From NCBI GenBank assembly GCA_018334695.1, contig JAGXLO010000003.1, forward strand, positions 1 through 51,571: a stretch of 51,571 nucleotides of DNA, in the 5' to 3' direction. A program made the translations under genes and the position numbers. This DNA comes from Candidatus Cloacimonadota bacterium. GTDB lineage: Bacteria > Cloacimonadota > Cloacimonadia > JGIOTU-2. Below the pieces are notes generated by a model. That model worked only from the letters and a program-made list of their open reading frames with translations. It was not told where the DNA came from and searched no databases. Position 1 is the first letter of the stretch. The number at the start of each line of letters is the position of its first letter. Shown piece after piece: positions 8,859 through 18,282 of the stretch.

Positions 8859-9218
8859 TTAATAATGAAAAACATTTCCAAAAATTATACGGGAAAAGAG
8901 ATAGACAAGGAAAGAAATTAGTACACTGGCAATTGCAGCTGAAAAGCATCCCCTCACTTCAACCTGACGGAAAAAAACGGAGGCTATCATGAGCATAAAA
9001 CCGTTTATAAAAATTAGAAATATACCAAAAGTTACAATTGTTATAGGCAGGCTTATGAAAACAAATATTGGTTTTATAAGGGTATTAACTATACCCAGGA
9101 CGATAGAAAACAAGATAGCAGTGCCAAAATTTTTGACATAGATTAGACCGGTTATACGACTAATAATTAAGATTGCTATGCTATAAATTAATAACTGAAT
9201 AAGATAATATACGTACAT
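8859..9218 (-). CDS. Small four-helix membrane protein, phage holin 4 superfamily-like
   Basis: A 119-residue protein that is almost all membrane segments: about residues 5-22, 32-50, 55-78 and 92-112. The segment FSIVLGIVNTLIKPIFVFISLPITIVTFGIFLIFINGFML (read here as overlapping pieces) has the NxxikPil..lslPl.ilTlGLF.lviNalml pattern of the family also annotated as YvlD-like. Such proteins are chromosomal in many bacteria and are not evidence of a prophage. The ATG directly follows the ftsZ stop, so it is probably co-transcribed with the division genes. Its function is unknown. Confidence 0.8.
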   Translation of the reverse strand: MYVYYLIQLLIYSIAILIISRITGLIYVKNFGTAILFSIVLGIVNTLIKPIFVFISLPITIVTFGIFLIFINGFMLMIASVFFRQVEVRGCFSAAIASVLISFLVYLFSRIIFGNVFHY

Positions 9219-10313
9219 TTAATCTCCCGAATTGCTATTTTCCTGGGACAGTTTTTCGGTACTGTTTATTCTATTTAGGATAGCTTTTATTTCTTCTTGC
9301 TCTTTTTCGCGAGTTTTTTCCTCGATGGTATGCTCTATGGGTTCTTCCGAGACATCTTGTTGTGGAATACCTGTAGCCACTACAGACACATAGATTACAT
9401 CTTTCAGATCCTTCTCAAGACGAAGTCCACTAATAATATTTGCATTTTTATCAGCTTTTTTATGTATAACATTCATTATTTTCCCGAATTCAGATAAATT
9501 AAGATCATACCCCACGGAAACATTAACCAGAACTGCTTTGGAATTCTCAAGATTTACTGAATACATAAGCGGGTGGGCAATGGCAGCATTTACAGCCTTT
9601 TCTGCTCTGTCTTCACCTGTTCCTTCACCCAGTCCGATTAAGGCATATCCCATTTCAGCCATAACAGTTTTAACATCTGAAAGGTCTACATTCATATATC
9701 CTTCTTTGGAAATAATATCTGTAAGTGTCTTTGCAGCGTTATACTGAACAAAATCGGCTTTTTTAAAGGCTTCGAAGGCATTGATATCCTTATAATATTG
9801 TTTTATTCTATCATTCTGAATCACGATCAGGGCATTAGTATATTTTTTTAATTCTTCAATACCTTTATTGGCATTCTGCTTTCTTACAGTGCCTTCAAAA
9901 TTAAAGGGATAGGTGACTATAGCCACAGAAAGAATATCCTTTTCTTTTGCGGCTTTGGCAAAAACCGGTACAGCTCCGGTACCTGTACCTCCACCCATGC
10001 CACCGGTGAGAATCACTACATCGGTATTCTTTAGTGAATTTTTTATTTTTTCATAATCAGCTTCAGCAGATTTTTTGCCGATTTCCGGATCTCCGCCTGC
10101 GCCCAGTCCGTGAACCAAATCCTCACCAATTTGTAGTCGATTATCTGTTTCACAGGAACGCAGATCTTGCAGGTCTGTATTGACTGCTAAAAATTTCACA
10201 TCCTGTAAATTATTATCTATCATCGTGTTTAGGACATTATTACCTGCTCCTCCGATACCGATAACTTTTATACGGGACAAATCATCATTGTTGCTACTAA
10301 ATTCTAAAGCCAT
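9219..10313 (-). CDS. ftsZ: Cell division GTPase FtsZ
   Basis: Tubulin-like GTPase that forms the Z ring. The nucleotide pocket is intact: IGIGGAGNNVLN (residues 18-29), NTDLQDL, GAGGDPEIG, and the signature GGGTGTG at 107-113. The T7 synergy loop NVDLSDV (208-214) keeps the acidic residues that drive GTP hydrolysis in the next subunit. Total length is 364 residues. The tail after about residue 318 is a charged, Glu/Lys-rich linker. I do not find the usual C-terminal DIPAFLR-type peptide that binds FtsA and ZipA; the protein ends in an acidic, Ser/Asn-rich stretch. It lies 15 bases after ftsA. Confidence 0.97.
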   Translation of the reverse strand: MALEFSSNNDDLSRIKVIGIGGAGNNVLNTMIDNNLQDVKFLAVNTDLQDLRSCETDNRLQIGEDLVHGLGAGGDPEIGKKSAEADYEKIKNSLKNTDVVILTGGMGGGTGTGAVPVFAKAAKEKDILSVAIVTYPFNFEGTVRKQNANKGIEELKKYTNALIVIQNDRIKQYYKDINAFEAFKKADFVQYNAAKTLTDIISKEGYMNVDLSDVKTVMAEMGYALIGLGEGTGEDRAEKAVNAAIAHPLMYSVNLENSKAVLVNVSVGYDLNLSEFGKIMNVIHKKADKNANIISGLRLEKDLKDVIYVSVVATGIPQQDVSEEPIEHTIEEKTREKEQEEIKAILNRINSTEKLSQENSNSGD

Positions 10314-10328
10314 AAAAACTCCTAAATA

Positions 10329-11606
10329 TTAAGTAAAACTTGTATTTTCAAACCATTGTTTGATGCGCTGGGTTAACCTTTGAATATAAGTTTGTTTTCC
10401 TTTTGGTGCAAGGGGATTCTTATCGAAATATTTCTTCCCCCATTTAAGCAAACCAACAGCAGTGGCATATTTGGGGTTAGAAAGCATTTCTGTATCACCG
10501 TAAATATTATCAAAACTGGGATAACCTGTTTTTGTGGGAACACCATCGAATATTTTTTCAATAAGTTGGTTTGTACTTCTAAGATTAGCTGCACCTCCTG
10601 ATACGGAAATTCCAGCAGTAGTAAGTTTGAGATACTTACTTTTATCCACTTCCTTTTTTACCAACGAAATTATCTCAGATATTCTGGGATTGATAATTTC
10701 AGCTATGAACCTCTGATTTCTTTTCGTGGAAGGGTGTCCTCCTATACCCGGTATTTCAATTTCCTTATCTTTATCAGCATACTCGGGAATAGCATAGCCA
10801 TACTCCAATTTTATTTTCTCGGCTTCCTGCAGTGGAGTCCGTAAACCCACAGAAAGATCTTTGGTAATATTCTCTCCGCCAAAAGGTATAATACTGCTAA
10901 AACGGATGCTATTTTTGTAGTAAATTGAAATATCTGTAGTTCCTCCACCAATATCCACCAAAATAGCTCCAAGCTCTTTTTCATCATCATTAAGAACAGC
11001 TAAAGCAGAGGCTATAGGTTGCAAAACCACATCTTTAACATCCATTCCAATCCTCTGCAAACTTTTATAAATACTATTTAGGTTGCCAATATCAGCTGTG
11101 ACTATATGCACCTGAGCTTCCAATCTGCTACCGGTCATACCGATGGGATCAATAACCTCCTCAACTTTATCAACTTTGTAAAACTGTGGTTCAATATGTA
11201 TTATTTTTCTGTTCTGGGCAATCGTGGTATTTTTTATAGCATCTTCTTTAACTTTGTCTATCTCATAATCCGTAACTTCGTATTCATTTACTTCATTTGT
11301 GTATTTACTTTCACTAACTATATTTGCCATACCTTTGCTAACAAAGCTTCTTATAAGTTCTCCGGCAACACCTACATATATATTTTCGGCATATATATTT
11401 GCTTTATCCTCAGCCTTTTTGATGGCTTGATCAGTCGATTCGGAAGCAGCTCGTATATTCTTTATCATACCTTTGGCAAGCCCATCAGATTTGTTCTCAC
11501 CCGTACCAACGATTTTTATCTTGCCGTCATCAGACAGCTTGGCAATGATGCAACAAATCTTAGTAGTGCCAATATCAAGGGCTGTAATTACTTTCTCTTT
11601 AGCCAT
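10329..11606 (-). CDS. ftsA: Cell division protein FtsA
   Basis: Actin-like ATPase that anchors FtsZ to the membrane. The 425-residue protein opens with ALDIGTTKICCIIAK (phosphate 1 loop), carries the SHS2/1C domain around 80-165, the phosphate 2 loop ILVDIGGGTTDISIY and the adenosine motif VSGGAANL. The last 15 residues (TQRIKQWFENTSFT) form a likely amphipathic membrane-targeting helix. It sits between ftsQ and ftsZ as expected. Confidence 0.96.
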   Translation of the reverse strand: MAKEKVITALDIGTTKICCIIAKLSDDGKIKIVGTGENKSDGLAKGMIKNIRAASESTDQAIKKAEDKANIYAENIYVGVAGELIRSFVSKGMANIVSESKYTNEVNEYEVTDYEIDKVKEDAIKNTTIAQNRKIIHIEPQFYKVDKVEEVIDPIGMTGSRLEAQVHIVTADIGNLNSIYKSLQRIGMDVKDVVLQPIASALAVLNDDEKELGAILVDIGGGTTDISIYYKNSIRFSSIIPFGGENITKDLSVGLRTPLQEAEKIKLEYGYAIPEYADKDKEIEIPGIGGHPSTKRNQRFIAEIINPRISEIISLVKKEVDKSKYLKLTTAGISVSGGAANLRSTNQLIEKIFDGVPTKTGYPSFDNIYGDTEMLSNPKYATAVGLLKWGKKYFDKNPLAPKGKQTYIQRLTQRIKQWFENTSFT

Positions 11607-11613
11607 AATAAAT

Positions 11614-12390
11614 TCATCTCAAAATAATTAATTCATTTTTTATATCAGAAAATCTTAAATCGATTTCGGAAAAAGAATTAATGCTAAAATTTGAATAGGC
11701 AAAATCTAGTTTTTCTACACGTGCCGGAAAATCCTTTTTTCCTACGATAAATCTTATTCCTCTTTCATTCTCAGTCAATACAACTCCATCTTTCGTAAAA
11801 TAAAATTCTTTGATATTTTTTAAAAGTTCAGGATATTTCTTTTCAATAATTTCATAAACATCTATGATATTTTTAAGTGAATTTTTATCTATGTTTTCTC
11901 CCAGTGTCAAATTTTGCAAACCCAGCTTGGTAAAAACGGGATAAGGATATTCACTGGCATCACTCTTTTCTTCCAACACTTTTCCCCTGTCATCAATCAA
12001 AAAATATCGGTTGTGTGAACTTTCAACGTAAGCTATAGGTTTACATTCATGCACAATTAATCTGATCTTATCAGGGAATATTCTGTTAACCTGCAGAGTA
12101 TTAATTCCGGGAAACTCTCGTGCTACTTTTTGAATTGAGCTATTTTGTAAAGAAAAAATATTCTCTCCCAGATATTTTTCAACTTCAAATTTTAATCTAT
12201 TGGCATTAATATACTCTGCTCCCCGCACTTCTACTTCTTGCAATCTTGCAATATTCCAGCGCAGAAGACCATACTTCATAAAATATGCAGATAAAGACGT
12301 AAAAGTAAGGAATAATAGCAAAGTTAAAATCCATGGCAGAATTCTTTTTTTCTTATTGCGTCTATTTCTGGGATTATAATTAGCTGACAT
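11614..12390 (-). CDS. ftsQ: Cell division protein FtsQ/DivIB
   Basis: Bitopic divisome protein of 258 residues. A basic cytoplasmic N-terminus (NPRNRRNKKKR) is followed by one membrane helix (about 16-36) and a periplasmic part with a POTRA-like domain beginning LQEVEVRGAEYINANRL, then the FtsQ beta domain. FtsQ links FtsL/FtsB to the septal synthase. The frame is open upstream to 12438, but the ATG at 12390 has GGGGAG eight bases upstream and gives the normal short basic N-terminus, so I chose it. It overlaps the end of murB by 11 bases. Confidence 0.9.
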   Translation of the reverse strand: MSANYNPRNRRNKKKRILPWILTLLLFLTFTSLSAYFMKYGLLRWNIARLQEVEVRGAEYINANRLKFEVEKYLGENIFSLQNSSIQKVAREFPGINTLQVNRIFPDKIRLIVHECKPIAYVESSHNRYFLIDDRGKVLEEKSDASEYPYPVFTKLGLQNLTLGENIDKNSLKNIIDVYEIIEKKYPELLKNIKEFYFTKDGVVLTENERGIRFIVGKKDFPARVEKLDFAYSNFSINSFSEIDLRFSDIKNELIILR

Positions 12391-13303
12391 AGGAAAAATC
12401 TCCCCATAATCTAACTTCGGTCTGCAGATGAATACCAAATTTTTCTTTAGCCTTAACTTTTGCCAGTTTTATCAATTTAAATACATCGGCGGAATTAGCA
12501 TTTCCGTTATTTATAATAAAATTAGCGTGTTCTTCCGAGATCTTTGCATCTCCGATTTTTTTTCCTTTAAGATCACATTTTTCAATTACTTCTCCGGCAT
12601 AATAACCATCTCCGTTTCTAAAAACTGAACCAAAAGTGGGATACTTATTTAGATGCAAAGTATTTCTTTTTTCAAGGTAATTCTGGCTTTGTTTCTTTAC
12701 TTCCTCAGAAGTTGATTCTTCATAATTTAGGCGGGAAGAGATAATGACGTAATCATGCAAATTAACTTTTGTTTTACGATAATTAAATTCAATTTCCGAT
12801 TGAATAATATTTTTTCTTGTGCCCGTATTATCAATAACATTAATATCCTCTATAAAATTACCAATTTCAAAATCAAAAGCTCCAGCATTCATCGCTATCA
12901 AACCTCCCATAGTACCGGGTATTCCACTAAGAAATTCCATTCCACTTGCTCCCTGTTCTATACAGAAATTGATAAAATCTTTGTTTATGTAATTGCTGCT
13001 CACCTGAATAAAATTACTGCCGATATTAATCTTTTGCGGAAGATTTTCCAGAGTAATTACAAAACCTCTTACTCCCTTATCCGATACAAGCAGATTGGAG
13101 CCATTACCAATAATTTTATAATTTATTTTATTGTCACAGATAAATCTAAACATTTCTTTTAATTTGCTAGCATGGCTGGGTGCAAAAAAGAAGTCAGCTT
13201 TCCCACCTGTACCAATGGTGGTGTGAGTTTGTAAGCTATGATCAAAACTCACTTCCAGTTTTTTTTCTTCAATAAAATTTTTTATAATTTCCTGATTATC
13301 CAT
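12380..13303 (-). CDS. murB: UDP-N-acetylenolpyruvoylglucosamine reductase MurB
   Basis: FAD-dependent reductase that turns enolpyruvyl-UDP-GlcNAc into UDP-MurNAc. The 307-residue protein shows HTTIGTGGKADFF, IIGNGSNLLVSDKGVRG and the catalytic-core motifs SGIPGTMGGLIAMNAGAFD, PTFGSVFRNG (Ser proton donor) and the final Glu motif TEVRLWG. The short layout lacking the Y-loop suits the type II class. It lies between murC and ftsQ. No ddl gene follows it, unlike many dcw clusters. Confidence 0.96.
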   Translation of the reverse strand: MDNQEIIKNFIEEKKLEVSFDHSLQTHTTIGTGGKADFFFAPSHASKLKEMFRFICDNKINYKIIGNGSNLLVSDKGVRGFVITLENLPQKINIGSNFIQVSSNYINKDFINFCIEQGASGMEFLSGIPGTMGGLIAMNAGAFDFEIGNFIEDINVIDNTGTRKNIIQSEIEFNYRKTKVNLHDYVIISSRLNYEESTSEEVKKQSQNYLEKRNTLHLNKYPTFGSVFRNGDGYYAGEVIEKCDLKGKKIGDAKISEEHANFIINNGNANSADVFKLIKLAKVKAKEKFGIHLQTEVRLWGDFSYVS

Positions 13304-13314
13304 GATAAATCTTC

Positions 13315-14703
13315 TTATTTTTCTACATTCTCCCGCAAAAGTTCTATAAATTGTTCACCGGCTTCAAAAACATCTCCAGCTCCCATAGTAATAACAAGAT
13401 CACCGCTCTTAATAATTTTAAAAAGATAATCCGGGATATTTTCTTTTTTCTTGATAAATTTTATATTTTTGTGACCCTCTTTCTTCAATTCATCATAGAT
13501 CAATTTTCCTGATACTCCTGCAATAGGTTCTTCTCGTGCCGGATAAATATCATTGATTATTACAACATCTGATTCTTTAAGCGAATGAGCAAATTCTTTG
13601 TAAAACAGCTGAGTCCTACTATAAAGATGGGGTTGGAAAATCGTAATTACTCTACGGGCAGAGGCTGCGCGAATAGCAGTAAGGGTAGCCTTTATCTCCG
13701 AGGGATGGTGCGCATAATCATCATAAACCAGAATATCGTTGATAAATGCCTTCTTCTCAAAGCGTCTATATACACCACTGAAGCGTAGCAGTCCATTACG
13801 AATGTCAATAAAGGGAATATCCAGTTCCAGAGCTATTGTAGCTGCTAACAGTGAATTTTTTATATTATGCAATCCTGGTAATTGTAATTCTATCGTGCCC
13901 AGTCTTTCACCTTTGTAGATTAGATCATATTCGGAATTAAAATTCTTAAATTTTATATTTTTGGCTCTTACTTCTGCCTTTGAGTTGATTCCGTAAGTGC
14001 AATAGCGACGTTTGAATCTGGGAATGAGATGTTTTACTTTTGGATCATCTACACAAGCTACAATTAGTCCAAAGAATGGTACAGAGTTAGCGAACTGCAG
14101 AAAAGCGGTTTCCAGTTCTTGCGTATCGGCATAACAATCGACATGTTCTTCTTCAATATTTGTAATACCGGCGATAATAGGCGATAAACTTAAAAAAGAT
14201 CTGTCGAATTCATCTGCTTCTACTACTATATAGTCAGAATCACCCAAAACTGCATTAGAATCAAAATTTTTAACAATGCCTCCTATTATCAGAGTCGGTT
14301 GTAATTGAGCTGCTTGTAGGATCATACCCACCATGGAGGTGCTGGTAGTTTTGCCATGAGTTCCTGCAATACTTATACCGAATTTCATACGCATTAATTC
14401 AGAAAGCATCTCTGCTCTACGAATTACCGGTATTTTCTTCTTTTGAGCTGCTCTTACTTCCACATTATCACCCTCAATAGCAGATGATTTTACCACAACG
14501 TCCACATCATCGGTAATATGTTTTGTCTCATGTTTATAAGATATTTTGGCACCCATTTTTTCTAGCTTTTCAGTAATATTTGTCTGGCGCAAGTCAGAAC
14601 CTGTAATCTGAAAACCATAATTTATCAACAACTCCGCAATACCACTCATGCCGGCACCGCCAATGCCGATCAAATGTAATTTTTTTGTTTTTCCTAAAAT
14701 CAT
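13315..14703 (-). CDS. murC: UDP-N-acetylmuramate--L-alanine ligase MurC
   Basis: First amino-acid ligase of the peptidoglycan stem peptide. 462 residues: N-terminal Rossmann domain with HLIGIGGAGMSGIAELL, ATP-binding loop GTHGKTTSTSM around 110, central motifs VVEADEFDRSFL and NIEEEHVD, and the C-terminal domain with YDDYAHHPSEI. All Mur-ligase invariants are present. The ATG overlaps the murG stop by four bases. Confidence 0.97.
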   Translation of the reverse strand: MILGKTKKLHLIGIGGAGMSGIAELLINYGFQITGSDLRQTNITEKLEKMGAKISYKHETKHITDDVDVVVKSSAIEGDNVEVRAAQKKKIPVIRRAEMLSELMRMKFGISIAGTHGKTTSTSMVGMILQAAQLQPTLIIGGIVKNFDSNAVLGDSDYIVVEADEFDRSFLSLSPIIAGITNIEEEHVDCYADTQELETAFLQFANSVPFFGLIVACVDDPKVKHLIPRFKRRYCTYGINSKAEVRAKNIKFKNFNSEYDLIYKGERLGTIELQLPGLHNIKNSLLAATIALELDIPFIDIRNGLLRFSGVYRRFEKKAFINDILVYDDYAHHPSEIKATLTAIRAASARRVITIFQPHLYSRTQLFYKEFAHSLKESDVVIINDIYPAREEPIAGVSGKLIYDELKKEGHKNIKFIKKKENIPDYLFKIIKSGDLVITMGAGDVFEAGEQFIELLRENVEK

Positions 14704-15791
14704 ATTTTTCCTAAAGATCGTTTTATTTCATTTACAATTATCTCAGAAGAGTTTCCAATTGATAATTTCTTAATATTATTAGACAATGTATCTCTTTGCT
14801 GATAGGAGGCAAGTAAATCAATTATTTTCTGTTTTAATAAATCAGCAGTTAAGTTATCTTCTATTAGTACAAAAGCTGCTTTTTTGTCTTCGAGCAATTG
14901 AGCATTCTTCAATTGATGGTCATCTGCGGCATAGGGAAATGGAATAATAATTGCAGGCAAACCAAAATGAGCTGCCTCTGCAATAGAAATAGCTCCCGCT
15001 CTGCAAACAACCAGATCACAAGCACAATATACATAAGACATTTGAGTAAAAAATGGTTTTATCAAAACCGACTCATTCTGTCCGAATTTGTTTTTTAGTA
15101 TTTTATTTTCTTTTTCACCTGTTTGCCAAATTATTTGAATATCTTTTATTAAAAGGTCATTGATTATCTCTGCCAAAAATTTATTAAGTGGCATAGAACC
15201 CTGGCTTCCTCCATAAACAAAAATTGTATTCTTATTTTGCAAACCCAGTTTTTTTAATGCCTTTAGTTTGGGAATTTGCTCTAATTTTCTTAGCGGATTC
15301 CCTGAATAAATTAGTTTCTCCGAATATTTTTTTAAATATTTTTTTGCCATAAAATTACCCAGAAAAATTTTGGTGCTCAGGCAAGCGGTTTTTCTTGTTA
15401 CCAAACCGGGATAGCTGTTTTGCTCCTGCAAAAAAATCGGAATCGATAACAATTTTGCTGCAAGAACTGCTACGCCAGCAGAAAATCCGCCAAAGCCAAT
15501 CAATAAGTCACATTTATGTTTTTGTAAAATCACAACAGATTGCAACGTACTCTTGCCTACGAAAAAGGGTAATATTAGATTTTTATATGTAAAATATCTA
15601 TTGAATCTACGCACATCAATCTTGTAAAGAGGATAATCATAATTCGTCAAAACATCTTCTTCAATACCAACGTGAGAACCAATAAAAATGATATCAACAT
15701 TCTCAAATTGTCGCTTTAATTCTTCTGCAACCGAAACTGCCGGAAATATGTGGCCGCCTGAACCGCCCGTTGCAATTGCCACCTTAAGCAT
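14700..15791 (-). CDS. murG: MurG lipid II-forming N-acetylglucosaminyltransferase
   Basis: GT28 glycosyltransferase at the inner face of the membrane that adds GlcNAc to lipid I. With the chosen start it is 363 residues. The N-terminal donor loop TGGSGGHIFPAVSVAEEL and the second G loop YGGSQGSMPLN are intact, and CRAGAISIAEAAHFGLPAI plus the PYAADDHQLKNA motif form the UDP-GlcNAc site. The frame is open further upstream (to 15866), but the family begins at MLKVAIATGGSGGH and GGGGAGG lies just upstream of that ATG. It overlaps the ftsW end by eight bases. Confidence 0.95.
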   Translation of the reverse strand: MLKVAIATGGSGGHIFPAVSVAEELKRQFENVDIIFIGSHVGIEEDVLTNYDYPLYKIDVRRFNRYFTYKNLILPFFVGKSTLQSVVILQKHKCDLLIGFGGFSAGVAVLAAKLLSIPIFLQEQNSYPGLVTRKTACLSTKIFLGNFMAKKYLKKYSEKLIYSGNPLRKLEQIPKLKALKKLGLQNKNTIFVYGGSQGSMPLNKFLAEIINDLLIKDIQIIWQTGEKENKILKNKFGQNESVLIKPFFTQMSYVYCACDLVVCRAGAISIAEAAHFGLPAIIIPFPYAADDHQLKNAQLLEDKKAAFVLIEDNLTADLLKQKIIDLLASYQQRDTLSNNIKKLSIGNSSEIIVNEIKRSLGKI

Positions 15792-16935
15792 AGCGAAGCC
15801 TCCCCTTTTTCTGCTTCTGTAGTTCAGCATCTGTGAGATTAATAACAATTGCAATAGAAATAACATCTATAATGAGAGCTGTACCACCGTAACTAACAAA
15901 TGGCAAACTTACACCGGTAGAGGGTATAATACTGGTCACTACTGCCAGGTTGACAATTACGTTGAAAGAGATATTAGCAGCAATAGCAACAATTAGCAGG
16001 GAAGAAAAAAGATCACTATTGCGCATAGCAAGTACTAAAATCAACAAGATAAGAGCAAGGTATAAAAAAATTAATACTGAGCAACCAACAAAACCATATT
16101 CTTCTCCTATAACGGAAAAAATGTAATCAGTTTTGGCAAAGGGCAGATAAAACAGTTTTGCCCTATCATTAAAACCACCTTTACCCCAAACTTTTCCCTG
16201 AGAAAGGGCAATAAGAGACTGTTTGGGTTGCCAAAATTTCTCCTTATATTCAGCATTAATTTCTTCCCCTGAAATAAATTTCTTAAAAGCGAAGAATCTA
16301 TCTTTTCTGTATTCTGGTCCATAAGCTAAAACCCCGATTAAAACAATTATAGCTATCAAACTAATAAGCATTATTGTAAGAATATTAATGTTTGACAAAA
16401 ACATCATTGTAAGGAAAACCATAAATAGAATAGCAGCTGTACTTAAATCCGGTTCAAAGAAAATAAGACTAACATAAAGCATTGCTATTACAACGATAGG
16501 GAAATATTTTTGCAAAAATTGAGTTGGCGAGGATGTTTCTTCTTTATCATGATTTTTGGCAAAGTAATGAGCCAAATAAAAAATAAAAATCAAACGTGCC
16601 ACAGTACTTACCTGGAGATTAAAAAATTTTAATGATATCCAGCGTCGCGAAAAATTTACGCTTTTTCCAATACCCGGGATTAAAACAGCCACTAAAAGCA
16701 ATGCACCCAGTAAAACCAGAGGAAATGCAAAAATTCTTAATTTTTTGAAATTCACTTTTTTCCAGACAAACCAAAACGCAATCAGGGAAATAAAAATCCA
16801 CATAAATTGTTTGAGAAAAAAGCTAAAATTGAACTGAAAAGATGTAATATTTCCCAATATTATAAGGCTTACCAGTAGCAAAAAACTACATATGTATAGA
16901 ATCGTATGCTCGATGGTACTGGTCTTTAGCTTCAT
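15784..16935 (-). CDS. ftsW: SEDS-family peptidoglycan polymerase FtsW
   Basis: Multi-pass membrane glycosyltransferase (383 residues, about ten membrane segments) that polymerises lipid II at the septum with its partner FtsI. Visible SEDS signatures are the FEPDLSTAAILF motif with the catalytic-type Asp, the loop FWQPKQSLIALSQGKVWGKG followed by PFAKTDYIFSVIGEEYGFVG, and the C-terminal PSTGVSLPFVSYGGTALI. Its place between murD and murG argues for FtsW rather than RodA. It overlaps the murD stop by four bases. Confidence 0.95.
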   Translation of the reverse strand: MKLKTSTIEHTILYICSFLLLVSLIILGNITSFQFNFSFFLKQFMWIFISLIAFWFVWKKVNFKKLRIFAFPLVLLGALLLVAVLIPGIGKSVNFSRRWISLKFFNLQVSTVARLIFIFYLAHYFAKNHDKEETSSPTQFLQKYFPIVVIAMLYVSLIFFEPDLSTAAILFMVFLTMMFLSNINILTIMLISLIAIIVLIGVLAYGPEYRKDRFFAFKKFISGEEINAEYKEKFWQPKQSLIALSQGKVWGKGGFNDRAKLFYLPFAKTDYIFSVIGEEYGFVGCSVLIFLYLALILLILVLAMRNSDLFSSLLIVAIAANISFNVIVNLAVVTSIIPSTGVSLPFVSYGGTALIIDVISIAIVINLTDAELQKQKKGRLRYA

Positions 16936-18281
16936 TTTAAATCGTGCACAATTTTCTTAAATTGTTCTCCTCTATCTTCAAAATCTTTAAACATATCAAA
17001 ACTAGCACAACCAGGAGCCAGCAAAACCACCTCTTCGGCTTGAGCGAGTTCAAATGCTTTTTTTACAGCAGCTTTAAGACTATCAACCTTGTGAACCGGT
17101 ACAAAATCAGAGAAAATTTTTTCTAACTTGGCTGCTGTTTGTCCTAAAACGATCAGGTTTTTGACTTTTTCTTTTACGGATTTTTTTAGAACAGTAAAAT
17201 CCTCATCTTTATCAGAACCACCCATGATTAAATGCAATGGTTTTTCAAAAGAATTAATAGCACAGAAAACAGAGGCACTATTAGTGGCTTTGGAATCATT
17301 GATAAATTTTATGTAATCTATATCAAGCACAGGTTCGAGACGGTGTTCCAGATTCTTAAAAGTAAGTATTCCAGAACGAATTTGATCAGCCTTTAGGCTG
17401 CTGTAAATACAGGCTAGAGCCGCTGCGTTTATGTTGCCAATATTATGATCACCGGTAAGAGGTAAATCCCTTTTACTGATAAATTCCGAACCTCTGTACT
17501 TATCAACAATTTTTAGATTGTCATCCTGATATTTTACATAATTATTTATGGGTGTTTTAAGACTGTATTTTACTTTTTTTACAGGAAACCTATAAGCCAA
17601 TTTCATTACTTCCTCGTCATCTGCATTTAAAATAGCCAGATCAGCTTTATCTTGATTAGAAAAAATTTTTGCTTTTACCCTGTAGTAATTATCCACAGTC
17701 CCGTGTCTATTAAGATGGTCTGGGGTTAAATTGAGTAGTATGCTAATATTCGGTTTAAAATTAGTAATATTTTGTAGTTGGAAACTACTTACTTCCAATA
17801 TGATAAATTCATACTCTTCGTTTTCCAAAGAAAAACCAGTTAAAGGATTGCCAATATTACCCGCTAGCACAACTTTTTTCCCGGCTCTCTTGAAGATATG
17901 GTAGATAAGAGAAGCAGTAGTACTTTTGCCATTAGAACCAGTTACTGCAATAATTTTTACATCACTATTTTTTACCATTTGGTAGCCAAGTTCCAGTTCA
18001 CTCCAAACCGGAACACCCTGTCTGCGGGCTTTTTCTAAAATTTCTAGATCAGACGGCACACCAGGGCTTACGACAATGAGTTTATTCTGAAGAATTTTTT
18101 CCGAATGACCACCTGTTTCATAAGAAAATTTATCAAGAAAATCTTGTTTAACTTCAAGTTTCTTTTCGGGTTTACAATCAGAAATAAAGACTTCTGCTCC
18201 CAGGTTTTGCAATTTTTGCGCTGCTGCTTTACCACTGCGAGCCAGACCTAATACTGCTATTCTTTTATCTTTAAATTCCAT
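16932..18281 (-). CDS. murD: UDP-N-acetylmuramoylalanine--D-glutamate ligase MurD
   Basis: Adds D-Glu to UDP-MurNAc-L-Ala. 449 residues with the N-terminal IAVLGLARSGKAAA nucleotide fold, ATP loop VTGSNGKSTTASL near 115, ILEVSSFQL, LNLTPDHLNRHG, and the late motifs NDSKATNSASV, GGSDKDEDF and LLAPGCASFDMF specific to MurD. Spacing of two bases from mraY and a four-base overlap with ftsW suit a single operon. Confidence 0.97.
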   Translation of the reverse strand: MEFKDKRIAVLGLARSGKAAAQKLQNLGAEVFISDCKPEKKLEVKQDFLDKFSYETGGHSEKILQNKLIVVSPGVPSDLEILEKARRQGVPVWSELELGYQMVKNSDVKIIAVTGSNGKSTTASLIYHIFKRAGKKVVLAGNIGNPLTGFSLENEEYEFIILEVSSFQLQNITNFKPNISILLNLTPDHLNRHGTVDNYYRVKAKIFSNQDKADLAILNADDEEVMKLAYRFPVKKVKYSLKTPINNYVKYQDDNLKIVDKYRGSEFISKRDLPLTGDHNIGNINAAALACIYSSLKADQIRSGILTFKNLEHRLEPVLDIDYIKFINDSKATNSASVFCAINSFEKPLHLIMGGSDKDEDFTVLKKSVKEKVKNLIVLGQTAAKLEKIFSDFVPVHKVDSLKAAVKKAFELAQAEEVVLLAPGCASFDMFKDFEDRGEQFKKIVHDLK

Positions 18282-18282
18282 C

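Noticed and set aside
8859..9218. Prophage remnant based on the holin-like protein
   Set aside because: No integrase, capsid, lysin or other phage gene is nearby. The family is commonly chromosomal.
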